NCBI GenBank assembly: GCA_045540115.1
Contig: JAZQGR010000041.1
Span: 54,526 to 118,525, forward strand
Direction of reading: 5' to 3'
From: Colimorpha_A sp045540115
GTDB lineage: Bacteria; Bacillota; Clostridia; Oscillospirales; CAG-272
Length of the DNA: 64,000 bases
Shown: positions 1 to 9,051 of the stretch, in pieces
How the letters are laid out: every line of letters starts with the position of its first letter
How positions within the stretch are numbered: the first letter of the stretch is position 1
Translations under genes and position numbers: made by a program
Notes under the pieces: generated by a model
Databases searched by the model: none
What the model was told of the DNA's origin: nothing
What the model saw: only the letters and a program-made list of their open reading frames with translations

Positions 1-2
1 CG

Positions 3-1406
3 AGCGATCCGCGCTTTATGAAGCACGTTGCCGATTATTACAAGGTTCTCTGCCCCATTTTCGTTCCGTATCTGTCAAGCAACGGCGGCCCCATAATCGC
101 GACCGCGATCGAAAACGAATACGGCTCCTACGGAAGCGATGCCGAATATATGGATCAAATTATGCATCTCCTTATTGAAAACGGAGTTGACGGTCCCTTC
201 TATACGACCGACGGATATGGTGCAGAGCACATGCAGTACGGTCATATGCCTGACATCTGGGCGGGAGCAAACTATCGGGTTGAAAGTAAAACTGCAATTG
301 AAGCTTTAAGAAAAGTACAGCCCGACAAGCCCGCGCTTATCGGCGAATATTGGTCGGGGCGCGCGATTCACAAGGGAGAGCCCTATTGCACACGCAATAT
401 TGATGACGTTGTACACGGCTTTGTTGAAGCGCTTGAAAACGACGGTTATCTTACCTTCTATATGTTCGCGGGCGGCACGAACTTCGGCTTTATGAACGGC
501 GCGAATATCGGTCGCACCTTCGGTGTTACCGACAGACCGATCAGATACATTCCTCATACAACGACTTATGAGGAGGACGCTCTTCTTAACGAGCAGGGGC
601 TTCCGACTCCAAAATATTTTGCCTGCCGAAAGGCACTCTTTGATTTCCTCGGCGAGCCCGAGCCTCCAATGCCCGAGGTGCCGTACGAAACTCAGACACC
701 GAATATTGAGCTTACCGAATGCGCTTCCTTTTGGGAACAGGTTGATTACGTCAAGGCAGCAAAAAGCACCGAACCTCTCACCATGGAGGAGCTCGGACAG
801 GACTACGGCTATATTCTTTACCGAACGACGGTAACGGGAAGCGGAAAGAAAATGAAGCTTTGGATCCCCGGGCTCCGCGACCGCGCAGACGTCTTTCTTG
901 ATCGCAAATATCTCGGAACACTCATGCGCGAGCGTCCCGATGAGGTATATATCGAGCTGCCCGCAGGAGAAAAGGCGACGCTTGAGCTACTCGTCGAGAA
1001 TATGGGACGAGTCAATTTCGGCGACGGCATAAGCGAGAAAAAGGGTATCGACGGAAGCGTGCTGCTCAGCTGGGGAATTCACCTTTACCACTGGGAAAAT
1101 CTCCCTCTCAATATTGACCTCGAAAGAGCAAACGGCTTCACGCCTTCGGACGGTCCCGTTATTCTCAAGGGCTCCTTCAAGGCAGAGCCGGGCAAGGATA
1201 CCTTCCTCGATATGAGCGGAATGAACAAGGGATACGTTACCGTTAACGGCTTCAATCTCGGCAGATATTGGAACGTTGGTCCTCAGTACACCCTTTATAT
1301 CCCCGGCGAGCTTCTTAAAGAGGAAAACGAGATCCGCATTTTCGAGCAATACGGCGCCGAAGTTTCCTTCACGCTCCCGACCGTTACCGATTCGATACTT
1401 AAATAA
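3..1406 (+). CDS. Beta-galactosidase, GH35 family (5' end outside window)
   Basis: This retaining glycosidase would release terminal galactose from beta-galactosides. The frame is open to the window edge and the residues before the first Met (SDPRF) fit the family, so the gene starts upstream and that Met is internal. ENEYGSYG near residue 33 of the visible part carries the acid/base Glu, and LIGEYWSG near residue 109 fits the nucleophile region. GTNFGFMNGAN and the C-terminal VNGFNLGRYWNVGPQ are typical of GH35. No signal peptide can be judged. It converges on the MFS gene with a shared terminator, and a GH43 enzyme and sugar isomerase homologue about 9 kb away suggest plant-glycan use. Confidence 0.93.
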   Translation, partial: SDPRFMKHVADYYKVLCPIFVPYLSSNGGPIIATAIENEYGSYGSDAEYMDQIMHLLIENGVDGPFYTTDGYGAEHMQYGHMPDIWAGANYRVESKTAIEALRKVQPDKPALIGEYWSGRAIHKGEPYCTRNIDDVVHGFVEALENDGYLTFYMFAGGTNFGFMNGANIGRTFGVTDRPIRYIPHTTTYEEDALLNEQGLPTPKYFACRKALFDFLGEPEPPMPEVPYETQTPNIELTECASFWEQVDYVKAAKSTEPLTMEELGQDYGYILYRTTVTGSGKKMKLWIPGLRDRADVFLDRKYLGTLMRERPDEVYIELPAGEKATLELLVENMGRVNFGDGISEKKGIDGSVLLSWGIHLYHWENLPLNIDLERANGFTPSDGPVILKGSFKAEPGKDTFLDMSGMNKGYVTVNGFNLGRYWNVGPQYTLYIPGELLKEENEIRIFEQYGAEVSFTLPTVTDSILK

Positions 1407-1425
1407 AACTCCTTTCACAATAAAC

Positions 1426-1461
1426 AAAATATCCCCGACGGGCTTCCGTCGGGGATATTTT
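1426..1461. terminator. Bidirectional terminator between GH35 and MFS genes
   Basis: A 10-bp stem (ATCCCCGACG with its complement) around a GGCTTC loop is flanked by A-rich and T-rich runs on both sides. It sits exactly between two convergent genes and can end transcripts from both. Confidence 0.85.
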
Positions 1462-2672
1462 CAGTTTGTCAAAATGAAATTTTTCACTCTCGGGTGGAAG
1501 CAAAGGTAGATCATCGGCAATAGCGATATTGTGCTTCCGATCGCGAAGACGATATACAGCGGGAAAAGGTCTCCAAGCACGCCGTAAAGGACGGTTGAAA
1601 GTGCCGAGCCGCCAACGCAGGCAGACTGAACGAAGCCGAGAATTGCTCCGCGGTTATCCTCGGGAAGCGCAAGCATAAGTGACGCGTTGAACACCGCGTT
1701 TCCCGCGCAGTTCATAAACGCTCCGAGGAAGCCGAATATGCACATAATAACGAAGCTTTCGGTCAAGAATGCCAGCACCATAAAGACAACCGAGGAGGTA
1801 AAGCTGATCGCCATTACCCAGAATCTTGCCTTCGGCTTCAGCTTTATCGCTCCGAGAAGAACAACGCAGATAAGCGACGCTACCGTCGTTATCGACATAA
1901 GGTAGCCGTACATATCGACCGAAAAACCCTTCTGCATACAAAACGGGAGCATAAGAGAATACGATCCCGCGGAAAGGAAATTGAGTATGATCGCGCAAGG
2001 AATGAATATCTTAAGACACGGCTCGGAAAAAATCGTCTTTACAGCCGATCCCATATCGTGCAAAACGCCCTTTGCCGTTACCGATTCACCTTGACGGAGC
2101 GTTTTCGGAACGCGTATAAAAAGCTCGCTGATCGCGGAATAGAGATTACTTAAGCCATTGATTATTACGATAAGCGGCACGCCGAAAAATGCTACCATTA
2201 CACCGCTGAACGCCGTACCGACGGTATTTACAAGCGAGCTTGACGCGGAAAATACCGACTGACCGCGAACCATATCGTCACGCGGAATAATGTCGATAAG
2301 AAGCGTGTTCGCAGCAGGCGAATAAAAGACGCTTCCGAATGATGCGAGGAACGCAGCTGTAAGAACGCCCGCGATGCTCAGCTTATTCGTATAGGCAAAA
2401 ATACCAACCGTTAACATAACCGCGCTCTGCATAAGGTCGAGCGAAACCATTACCCATTTGCGGTTCAGCTTGTCTACGATGCTTCCGCAGAACGGCGAGA
2501 GGAACATCGTAACGAACATCGAGATCGCCGACATAACGCCCATAAGCGCGCTCGAGCCGGTCTTTTCATATACCCAATATCCGATAGCGACGCTATACAT
2601 AAGGTCGCCGAGGGTACTGACCGTGCTACCCTGCAGAAGCAGTACGAAATCCTTGTTCCAAAGCTTTTTCAT
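1461..2672 (-). CDS. MFS transporter, drug/macrolide-efflux type
   Basis: This 403-residue membrane protein has about twelve hydrophobic segments, the usual size for a major facilitator. The loop after the second segment (GSIVDKLNRKW) matches the motif A region between TM2 and TM3, and the overall pattern resembles the macrolide-efflux-like branch. It probably exports a small molecule by proton antiport; the substrate cannot be read from sequence. The start ATG is followed by MKKLWNKDF, and TATAAT preceded by TG lies about 25-30 bases upstream on the minus strand, so it is likely transcribed alone. The stop codon abuts the terminator shared with GH35. Confidence 0.85.
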   Translation of the reverse strand: MKKLWNKDFVLLLQGSTVSTLGDLMYSVAIGYWVYEKTGSSALMGVMSAISMFVTMFLSPFCGSIVDKLNRKWVMVSLDLMQSAVMLTVGIFAYTNKLSIAGVLTAAFLASFGSVFYSPAANTLLIDIIPRDDMVRGQSVFSASSSLVNTVGTAFSGVMVAFFGVPLIVIINGLSNLYSAISELFIRVPKTLRQGESVTAKGVLHDMGSAVKTIFSEPCLKIFIPCAIILNFLSAGSYSLMLPFCMQKGFSVDMYGYLMSITTVASLICVVLLGAIKLKPKARFWVMAISFTSSVVFMVLAFLTESFVIMCIFGFLGAFMNCAGNAVFNASLMLALPEDNRGAILGFVQSACVGGSALSTVLYGVLGDLFPLYIVFAIGSTISLLPMIYLCFHPRVKNFILTN

Positions 2673-2715
2673 TAAAGAATCCGTCCCATGTTTTTCATTA
2701 ACGCCATTATAACAT

Positions 2716-2767
2716 AAAGATCAAGCATCTTGTAGACCTTTTTATGACCTCTTGATGCTTGATCTTT
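2716..2767. terminator. Long stem-loop between DUF436 gene and MFS gene
   Basis: Two perfect 14-base arms (AAAGATCAAGCATC and its complement) enclose a 24-base loop just after the stop codon of the DUF436 gene. It may terminate or protect that transcript. The lower arm runs into the extended -10 of the MFS gene, so a regulatory role is also possible. Confidence 0.5.
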
Positions 2768-2778
2768 ACCTGTTAGAT

Positions 2779-3324
2779 TCAGAGTAAGCTTTCGTCGTAA
2801 ATTGCGCGGATTCCGCCGATGAACTTCGGGCGGGTACGCGCGGCAACTACAAGCGCCTCTCCGATGTGATCGTTAGTCAGGCGCATAGGAACAGCAACCT
2901 TTTTTAGGTGCATTCCGATAAGCGTAAGTCCTATATCAAGCCCCGCGTCTGCCTTAATTTCTTCGACAACTACGGGATCGGTAAATGACTTATACGCTTG
3001 AGTTGCCATTGATCCGCCTGCCTTCGGCTGAGGAATGACGTTCACCGCTTCAAGGTTCGGCACCGCTTCCCTCTCGATTACAACAGCACGGTTAAGATGC
3101 TCACAGCACTGAAACGCAAGATATATTCCCTTTTCCTTTGCAGATTCGTAAAGCGCGGAAAAGACCTCCGCCGCCGCTTCGGGCGCGGAATTGGTTCCGA
3201 TCCTCGAGCCGAGTATCTCGCTCGTCGAGCAACCGATTATCAGTATATTTCCCTTTTTTAGCGCCGCCTTCTCGATGATCTCATTCACCGTCAGACGCGC
3301 CTCATCGTATAGTGTTTTGCTCAC
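2779..3324 (-). CDS. DUF436 / TIGR01440 family protein (YwlG-like)
   Basis: This 181-residue soluble protein matches the YwlG/DUF436 family of Firmicutes from end to end; its biochemical role is not established. Visible family features are IIGCSTSEILGSRIGTNSAP near the N-terminus, CCEHLNRAVVIER in the middle and GMHLKKVAVPMRL near the C-terminus. The start is GTG: GGAGGGAAG lies about ten bases upstream and the previous gene ends only two bases before it. It is therefore coupled to the upstream small hypothetical gene. Confidence 0.88.
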   Translation of the reverse strand: MSKTLYDEARLTVNEIIEKAALKKGNILIIGCSTSEILGSRIGTNSAPEAAAEVFSALYESAKEKGIYLAFQCCEHLNRAVVIEREAVPNLEAVNVIPQPKAGGSMATQAYKSFTDPVVVEEIKADAGLDIGLTLIGMHLKKVAVPMRLTNDHIGEALVVAARTRPKFIGGIRAIYDESLL

Positions 3325-3326
3325 TG

Positions 3327-3740
3327 TTATATCTTCCCTCCAAGTGTTTTGAAGCGTGATTCCGACATCACGTTCACGAAGCTCTCGTCAAACTTATTCG
3401 CCGAGCGGAATATGCCGTCGTCAAGACCTGTTATCACAGTCGGTTTACCCATAATTACGACGATCCTTACGTATTCCTTCGATGGCTTTACGTTTAATAT
3501 ATGTTCCTTTTTTATACCGTGAACTGCTCCACCTAAACCCATAGCAAGCATAGGAAGCTGTTCCCATTCTATGTAATTGTCAATGCAATTTATAATAGTG
3601 CGTTTGTTCGCGCGCTTTGCCGTAAAATAGACCTCGTAATTCTTGTCGCCGTCACTGAATCTTACAAGATTCATTTTATCAAACGGCGTTGGTACCGACT
3701 CGTTTTTTGCATTTTTGAAAAGATCGTAGATTTTTGACAT
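3327..3740 (-). CDS. Hypothetical protein, cotranscribed with DUF436 gene
   Basis: I do not recognise this 137-residue protein. It starts with MSKIYDLFKNAKNESVPTP and looks soluble and mixed alpha/beta, with no membrane segment or Cys cluster. I chose the ATG at 3740 because GAGAGA precedes it at a normal distance; an in-frame ATG ten codons upstream has no ribosome binding site. Its stop lies two bases from the GTG of the DUF436 gene, so the two form a two-gene operon. Confidence 0.7.
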   Translation of the reverse strand: MSKIYDLFKNAKNESVPTPFDKMNLVRFSDGDKNYEVYFTAKRANKRTIINCIDNYIEWEQLPMLAMGLGGAVHGIKKEHILNVKPSKEYVRIVVIMGKPTVITGLDDGIFRSANKFDESFVNVMSESRFKTLGGKI

Positions 3741-3858
3741 AATTGATTCTCTCTTTCGTTTTTCATACAATTAACTCAAGATTCCACAGATTCGCACAAA
3801 TCCGTCTTTCACAATAATTATAACATAACGCCGAACACTTTTCAATATATTTTCCCTC

Positions 3859-3886
3859 TTGATTTTTTAGTTATTGTTGCTATAAT
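3859..3886 (+). promoter_or_regulatory. Sigma-A type promoter for YgjV-like gene
   Basis: TTGATT and TATAAT are separated by 16 bases, 38 bases upstream of the ATG at 3924. AAGGAAAG forms the ribosome binding site. Confidence 0.75.
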
Positions 3887-3923
3887 AATTAGTAGCGTTA
3901 GTCATCAATAAAGGAAAGAAAAC

Positions 3924-4436
3924 ATGGAATTTTACATAGCACAGGGAATCAGCGTACTCACATGTATCGTTGCGGTTATAAAGATGCAGTTCAAGGATAT
4001 GAAAAAGATCCTTATCGGGCAGATCCTCACGAATCTGCTAACGGCGTTGACTTATCTCCTTCTCGGTGGTCTGTCCGGGGCAGGGATATGCATTATAGCG
4101 ATCATTCAGACCTCCGTGATGTATCTTTATAACGTGAAAAGCGTTCCTCCTCACAAGTCCGTTATATTCGGCTTTATTGCCCTGTATATCGCTTGCTCCG
4201 CCTTCTATTTCACCTCTTTTATCGATGTTATATCGGCAGTTGCCGCAATTTGCTATGCGTTCAGCGTCGCCCAGACAAAGCCTTCACTTTCGCGTCTTTG
4301 GTATCTTTTCAATCCCCTTTGCTGGCTGATATACGATATCTTTACAAAGGCATACGGAAACTTCATTATGCACATTGTCATCTTTTTATCGACACTATTT
4401 GCGATCATTCGTAACGACATTAAGCGCAAAGCATAA
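3924..4436 (+). CDS. YgjV-like small integral membrane protein
   Basis: This 170-residue protein is almost wholly hydrophobic, with five to six predicted membrane helices. The pattern MQFKDMKKILIGQILTNLL followed by a glycine-rich turn and late WLIYDIFTKAYGN fits the YgjV family of bacterial inner-membrane proteins, whose function is unknown. It has its own promoter and a strong terminator, so it is a single-gene unit convergent with the flavoprotein gene. Membrane location is secure; the family name is from memory of the pattern. Confidence 0.7.
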   Translation: MEFYIAQGISVLTCIVAVIKMQFKDMKKILIGQILTNLLTALTYLLLGGLSGAGICIIAIIQTSVMYLYNVKSVPPHKSVIFGFIALYIACSAFYFTSFIDVISAVAAICYAFSVAQTKPSLSRLWYLFNPLCWLIYDIFTKAYGNFIMHIVIFLSTLFAIIRNDIKRKA

Positions 4437-4437
4437 G

Positions 4438-4464
4438 AAAAGACACCCTCTCGGGTGTCTTTTT
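4438..4464. terminator. Bidirectional intrinsic terminator
   Basis: The stem AAAAGACACCC with loop TCTC and its complement is flanked by A and T runs, between two convergent genes. The same hairpin occurs again at 7367. Confidence 0.9.
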
Positions 4465-4465
4465 A

Positions 4466-5830
4466 TTACCTTGCAACATCTCTTGCCACGTGAACGCCGC
4501 TTGCCGACGCATGAGAAAGAGAATGTGTTATGCCGCTTCCGTCACCGATAATATAGAGTCCCGGATAGCAGGATTCGAGCTTGTCGTTAACCTCGACCTC
4601 CATGTTGTAGAACTTGACCTCGACGCCGTAAAGAAGCGTATCGTCATTTGCCGTACCCGGCGCGACCTTGTCAAGCGCGTATATCATCTCTATGATGCCG
4701 TCAAGCAGACGCTTCGGCAGAACGAGGCTCAGGTCGCCCGGAGTCGCCTGAAGAGTCGGCGCAAAGAAGGAATCGCCCATTCGGTTCGGAGTTGAGCGCT
4801 GACCGCGGATAAGATCCCCGAAGCGCTGAACGATGACTCCGCCGCCGAGCATATTGCTTAAACGCGCGATAGATTCGCCGTAGCCGTTTGAATCCTTGAA
4901 GGGCTCGGAAAAGTGCTTGGCAACAAGTAGCGCAAAATTGGTGTTTTCGGTCTGAAGCGCGGGATCCTCGTAGCTATGACCGTTTACGGTAATTATTCCG
5001 TTTGTATTCTCGTTAACGACAGCGCCGCGGGGATTCATACAGAACGTGCGGACCTTGTCTCCGTACTGCTTCGTGCGGTAAACGATCTTGCTCTCGTACA
5101 GCTCGTCGGTCAGATGCGCAAACACCGCCGCAGGAAGCTCTACTCGGACACCGATATCGACGCGGTTTGATTTCGTCGGTATTTTCAGGTCGTTACATAC
5201 ATTTTCCATCCACTTGCTTCCGATTCTGCCGACAGATACGATGCATTTTTCACATTCGCAAGCTGTGCCGTTATACTTTACAGCATAGCCGCCGTCGATG
5301 ACCTCAATTGAATCGACGGGTGTGTCGAAGAAGAAGTCGACCTTTTTTTCAAGATACGCGTAGAGATTTTCAAGAACAACGTAATTCTTATCGGTACCGA
5401 GGTGACGAACAGAGGCGTCAAGCAGATGCAGACCGTTCTGAATGCAAAGAGTCTTGAAGCGAGTGCCGGCGGTTGAGTACAGCTTTGTTCCCTCTCCGCC
5501 GTATTTCAGGTTGATCTCGTCAACGTAGTGCATAAGATCAAGCGCCTGCTTCTTGCCGATATACTCGTATAGCGTGCCGCCAAAATCGTTTGTTATATTG
5601 TATTTTCCGTCCGAGAAAGCTCCCGCACCGCCGAAGCCGCTCATTATTGAACAGCTCTTACATCCGATACAGGTCTTGATCTTCTCGCCGTCGATAGGAC
5701 AATGGCGTTTATTTAGCGCGTGTCCCGCTTCAAAAACGGCGACCTTTAATTCAGGTTTGAGCTGCATAAGCTCATACGCCGCAAAAATTCCGCCGGGGCC
5801 TGCGCCGATGATTATAACGTCATATTTCAT
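4466..5830 (-). CDS. FAD-dependent dehydrogenase, COG2509 family
   Basis: This 454-residue soluble flavoprotein begins with a classical dinucleotide fold, MKYDVIIIGAGPGG, directly at its N-terminus. The cysteine-rich segment CPIDGEKIKTCIGCKSC and SGFGGAGAFSDGKYN are hallmarks of COG2509, annotated as uncharacterised FAD-dependent dehydrogenases. The C-terminal YIIGDGSGITHSLSHA binds the FAD ribityl or pyrophosphate. The start at 5830 is set by GGAGGAATTAAT just upstream; the open frame runs 60 codons further but that extension is a hydrophobic translation of intergenic DNA. The electron donor and substrate are unknown. Confidence 0.87.
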   Translation of the reverse strand: MKYDVIIIGAGPGGIFAAYELMQLKPELKVAVFEAGHALNKRHCPIDGEKIKTCIGCKSCSIMSGFGGAGAFSDGKYNITNDFGGTLYEYIGKKQALDLMHYVDEINLKYGGEGTKLYSTAGTRFKTLCIQNGLHLLDASVRHLGTDKNYVVLENLYAYLEKKVDFFFDTPVDSIEVIDGGYAVKYNGTACECEKCIVSVGRIGSKWMENVCNDLKIPTKSNRVDIGVRVELPAAVFAHLTDELYESKIVYRTKQYGDKVRTFCMNPRGAVVNENTNGIITVNGHSYEDPALQTENTNFALLVAKHFSEPFKDSNGYGESIARLSNMLGGGVIVQRFGDLIRGQRSTPNRMGDSFFAPTLQATPGDLSLVLPKRLLDGIIEMIYALDKVAPGTANDDTLLYGVEVKFYNMEVEVNDKLESCYPGLYIIGDGSGITHSLSHASASGVHVARDVAR

Positions 5831-5934
5831 ATTAATTCCTCCATAAATCGCACTTATTGAATGCGCAACCGATATATTATACCATATTTTTTTTGAAAAG
5901 TAAAGAAAAGCGCAAAATATAATTATTATAAGTA

Positions 5935-5963
5935 TTGAAATAAGATGGAAAATGGAGTAAAAT
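5935..5963 (+). promoter_or_regulatory. Sigma-A type promoter for C69 peptidase gene
   Basis: TTGAAA and TAAAAT are separated by 17 bases, ending 30 bases upstream of the ATG at 5994. Confidence 0.75.
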
Positions 5964-5993
5964 AAGAGCAGATAACTAAGTGAGGTTTCCAAT

Positions 5994-7361
5994 ATGCTTT
6001 CATGTGACACTATGCTTGTGAGCAGTGCTTGCTCGCGCTACGGCAAAAATATTCTCGCAAAAAACAGCGACCGCCCGACAGGCGAGCCTCAGCCTCTTTG
6101 CTTTTATCCCGGCAAGGAATATCCGGAGGGCGCAACTGTAAAGACGACCTACGTAACGCTTCCGCAGGTTCGCAAGACCTACTCGGTCGTTGGCTCAAGA
6201 CCATATTGGATCTGGGGCTTCGAGATGGGATATAACGAGAATGGCGTTATCATCGGCAACGAGGCGGAGGACTCAAGAATGGAGCCCGAGGCTTCCGACG
6301 GTATGCTCGGCATGGATCTTTTGCGTCTTGCCCTTGAACGCTCAGTAAATGCTCGCGAGGCGATAGAGGTCATAACCTCCCTGCTAAAAATCTACGGTCA
6401 AAAGGCAAATGCGAGCGCCCTCACACAGCGCACCTACGAAAACACCTTCAATATAGTCGACAAAGACGAGTGCTGGGTTCTCGAGACCGCAGGCCGCGAA
6501 TGGGTCGCAAAGCAGATAAAGACAATGCGTGGAGTATCAAACTGCTACTCGATCGGGACAGATTTCGATATGCTTTCTGAAAACGCCGAAAGGATCGCAA
6601 GAGAAAAACGTTTCCTTTCTCCCGACGAGCCATTTGACTTCGCAAAGGCATATTCCGGCAGATCGATAAGACAGCCTCTCGGAGTGCCGAGATTCCGCCG
6701 TCTCAACAAGCTGCTTTCAGAAAACGAGATGCACGACTATTCCTCCCTTTCAGCCATTCTGCGCGACCATTTCGAGGGCGAGCTCATCGAACCGCGCTTC
6801 GGCGCGACCGCGGGCACGTTTTTGAGCATCTGTATGCACATGCGCGATTGGGGTGAAATCGAGACCTCCGCTTCCCTTCTGGCAAGATATGACGACACCG
6901 TCGGAATTATCGCGCGTTATGCGCCCGCTCAGCCCTGCCTTTCGGCTTATATTCCCGTGTATATGGTTGGCAAGCTTCCGGAAAGAATGCAGGCGGCAGA
7001 ACGAAAATTTGATGGTAGTTCCCTTTGGTGGCAGGTCAAGCTACTCAGCTTGCTCGTCGCCGTTGACGAAGATAGATTTGCTTCCGAGATAAGAGAGAAG
7101 CTAAGCGCTCTCGAAGCACAATTTGCCGATATGGCAGAAAAAGCCGAGCAGCAAGCTGCCGAGCTTATATTGAACGGCAAACGCGCGGAAGCAAACGAGC
7201 TTCTTTCCGCCGTGACAAACGAATGCACGGAGCTTCTTTACAGCCTCGCAAAAGCCGAAAACAAGCGACTTTCCGGCACGATCAAGGAAAAAGGCGGTCT
7301 CTACGGCAGACAAAAAGAGGTTATTGAGAAATACTTCGAATATGCGGATATTCAATTATAA
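5994..7361 (+). CDS. C69 family dipeptidase / secernin-like Ntn hydrolase
   Basis: This 455-residue protein belongs to the N-terminal-nucleophile hydrolases of peptidase family C69. The N-terminus MLSCDTMLV matches the family's C-D-T start. Here Cys4 would be the nucleophile after removal of three residues, or the annotated start may be slightly long. KNSDRP and YNENGVIIGNEA follow in the expected order. The last 80 residues are rich in Ala, Glu and Lys and probably form a helical tail. It likely cleaves dipeptides or amide bonds in the cytoplasm. It is monocistronic, with its own promoter and terminator. Confidence 0.85.
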   Translation: MLSCDTMLVSSACSRYGKNILAKNSDRPTGEPQPLCFYPGKEYPEGATVKTTYVTLPQVRKTYSVVGSRPYWIWGFEMGYNENGVIIGNEAEDSRMEPEASDGMLGMDLLRLALERSVNAREAIEVITSLLKIYGQKANASALTQRTYENTFNIVDKDECWVLETAGREWVAKQIKTMRGVSNCYSIGTDFDMLSENAERIAREKRFLSPDEPFDFAKAYSGRSIRQPLGVPRFRRLNKLLSENEMHDYSSLSAILRDHFEGELIEPRFGATAGTFLSICMHMRDWGEIETSASLLARYDDTVGIIARYAPAQPCLSAYIPVYMVGKLPERMQAAERKFDGSSLWWQVKLLSLLVAVDEDRFASEIREKLSALEAQFADMAEKAEQQAAELILNGKRAEANELLSAVTNECTELLYSLAKAENKRLSGTIKEKGGLYGRQKEVIEKYFEYADIQL

Positions 7362-7366
7362 ATTGC

Positions 7367-7395
7367 AAAAAGACACCCTCTCGGGTGTCTTTTTT
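7367..7395. terminator. Bidirectional intrinsic terminator
   Basis: The hairpin AAAAAGACACCC, loop TCTC, with its complement and a T run is identical in stem and loop to the one at 4438. It separates the convergent peptidase and LRR genes. Confidence 0.9.
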
Positions 7396-7410
7396 GGTGT
7401 TCAATAATCA

Positions 7411-8979
7411 TTATCTCTTCCAGCAGTATCCCAAATTTGATGAGATAAGCCGTTTCGCGTTTTCGCTCGGATCGGTAACGTCAAGCTCGGTTCCGACCTT
7501 ATCAGATATGAGTGAATAGTATCGCCAGCCCGCCGTGTTTTCAAATTCCACACTTGACAAAGCCATACTGTACATGAATGCATCAGTATCAATATAATTC
7601 ACTTTTGCTGGGATAACAACACTCTTTAGCGCTATACATTTACTGAATGCGTACGATCCTATGCTTGTAATATCACTCGGAAGAGCTATACTTTCAAGCG
7701 CAGAACAACCGCTAAACAGCCCATCCGAAATCACCTTAATGTTTTCGGGTATTTTCACAGATCTGAGTTTTGAGCAATTTTTGAATACATCATTACCCAA
7801 TTCGGAAAGAGTGCTTGGAAGGGTTACATTTTCTAAGCTTGTGCAATGCATGAACACGCCCTCCTCAATGCTTACAACCTTCTCGGGAAGTCTAACGGAC
7901 GTCAGCGCCTTGCATCCGAAGAATGCCATCTGTCCGATTCTTGTTACACCGTCGGGAATGTCAATGCTTTCAAGCTTTTCACAGAAAAAGAACATATTGC
8001 TTTCGATAACCGTCAAATCTTTCGGCAACTTTACGCTTTTAAGCTCAGAACAGCTTTGGAACAGGCTACCACCAATGCTTTTAACACTGTCCGGAATTAC
8101 CATGCTCGTGAGCGACTTACATTCGGAAAAGGCGTGATTCTTGATAAAGACAGTGTTTTCGTTGATATCATAAGTTGTCTTCGATACGTCTTTCGGTCCC
8201 ATAAGAAGAAGGTACGGATTGTCGGCGCTGCCTAAATAATATATACCCTTATACTCATTACAGCTGTCTTTGATAGCATCACACATGATAAACGCACCGT
8301 TTCCGAGCTCTGAAAGTCCGCTTGGAAGCGTTATGCTTTGGAGATTCAGGCAATAATAGAATGCTCGGTCTTTAATGGAAACGACGGTATCGGGGATCCT
8401 GATGCTGAAAAGACCAATCGTGGAATAAAAAGCCTCTTCACCGATAGCCGTAACGATGTCTCCTTCAGGCGATGTCTCGGGAATAACTATATTTTCACTT
8501 GTGCAGCTTCCGATTCCCGAAACGTAGCAGGTTCCGTCGCCGTTCGAGGTGAAGCTCAAGCCGACGCTCGCTACGGGCGCGCCGCAGATTACACACACAT
8601 TATTTTTGTATTGATGACTTTTTGCCGGCAGCTTCGCGTTTGTGCGACTGATCTCTTCTCCGCAAAGCGAGCAGTAAACGACTTTTTCACAGCTGCCGCT
8701 TGTACTGCAGGTTGGCTCCGTTTTGTTTTCCTCGACCGCATCCGACGGAACGTGAATCCCGGATATCGGAATGACCTTCTGAGCGACGAGCACCTCTCCG
8801 CATTTGGCACAATGACTACCTCTGGTAAGTCCGGTGCTTGTGCAGGTCGCCATCACGCGTTCGTCAGTTACGACCTTGTGCTTACATTCACTGTTTCTGC
8901 CTTTGCCGCAGGACGAAAGTGTCAATAACGCCATCGCGACCGCAAGACATACAGCCACCGAAAACTTTTTGATATTCAT
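7411..8979 (-). CDS. BspA-like leucine-rich-repeat (LRR_5) lipoprotein
   Basis: This 522-residue surface protein starts with a lipoprotein signal: Lys-Lys, a hydrophobic stretch and the lipobox LSSC followed by GKG. Residues about 30-130 contain spaced Cys pairs (CAKCG, CSLCG, CVICG) that look like small zinc-ribbon-like repeats. The rest is about a dozen LRR_5 repeats of the form SLTSMVIPDSVKSIG, as in BspA proteins that bind host or fibre surfaces. I chose the start at 8979, with AAGGAG upstream, rather than the longer frame. It is single-gene and minus strand; adhesion is inferred from the family. Confidence 0.9.
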   Translation of the reverse strand: MNIKKFSVAVCLAVAMALLTLSSCGKGRNSECKHKVVTDERVMATCTSTGLTRGSHCAKCGEVLVAQKVIPISGIHVPSDAVEENKTEPTCSTSGSCEKVVYCSLCGEEISRTNAKLPAKSHQYKNNVCVICGAPVASVGLSFTSNGDGTCYVSGIGSCTSENIVIPETSPEGDIVTAIGEEAFYSTIGLFSIRIPDTVVSIKDRAFYYCLNLQSITLPSGLSELGNGAFIMCDAIKDSCNEYKGIYYLGSADNPYLLLMGPKDVSKTTYDINENTVFIKNHAFSECKSLTSMVIPDSVKSIGGSLFQSCSELKSVKLPKDLTVIESNMFFFCEKLESIDIPDGVTRIGQMAFFGCKALTSVRLPEKVVSIEEGVFMHCTSLENVTLPSTLSELGNDVFKNCSKLRSVKIPENIKVISDGLFSGCSALESIALPSDITSIGSYAFSKCIALKSVVIPAKVNYIDTDAFMYSMALSSVEFENTAGWRYYSLISDKVGTELDVTDPSENAKRLISSNLGYCWKR

Positions 8980-9051
8980 TTTAAACTCCTTCATATAAAC
9001 AAGCTTCAAAATTGCGTCCATATTTATGTTATATCATAAAACAAAGATAAT

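Noticed and set aside
5831..6010. 60-codon N-terminal extension of the COG2509 flavoprotein
   Set aside because: The nucleotide-binding motif expected at the very N-terminus starts at 5830 behind GGAGGAATT; the extension overlaps the promoter of the divergent C69 gene.
8338..8928. 196-codon plus-strand frame
   Set aside because: Antisense to the LRR lipoprotein with no ribosome binding site.
7411..8979. CRISPR-like or tandem DNA repeats in the LRR gene
   Set aside because: The repeats are at protein level (LRR_5) with diverged DNA and no spacers.
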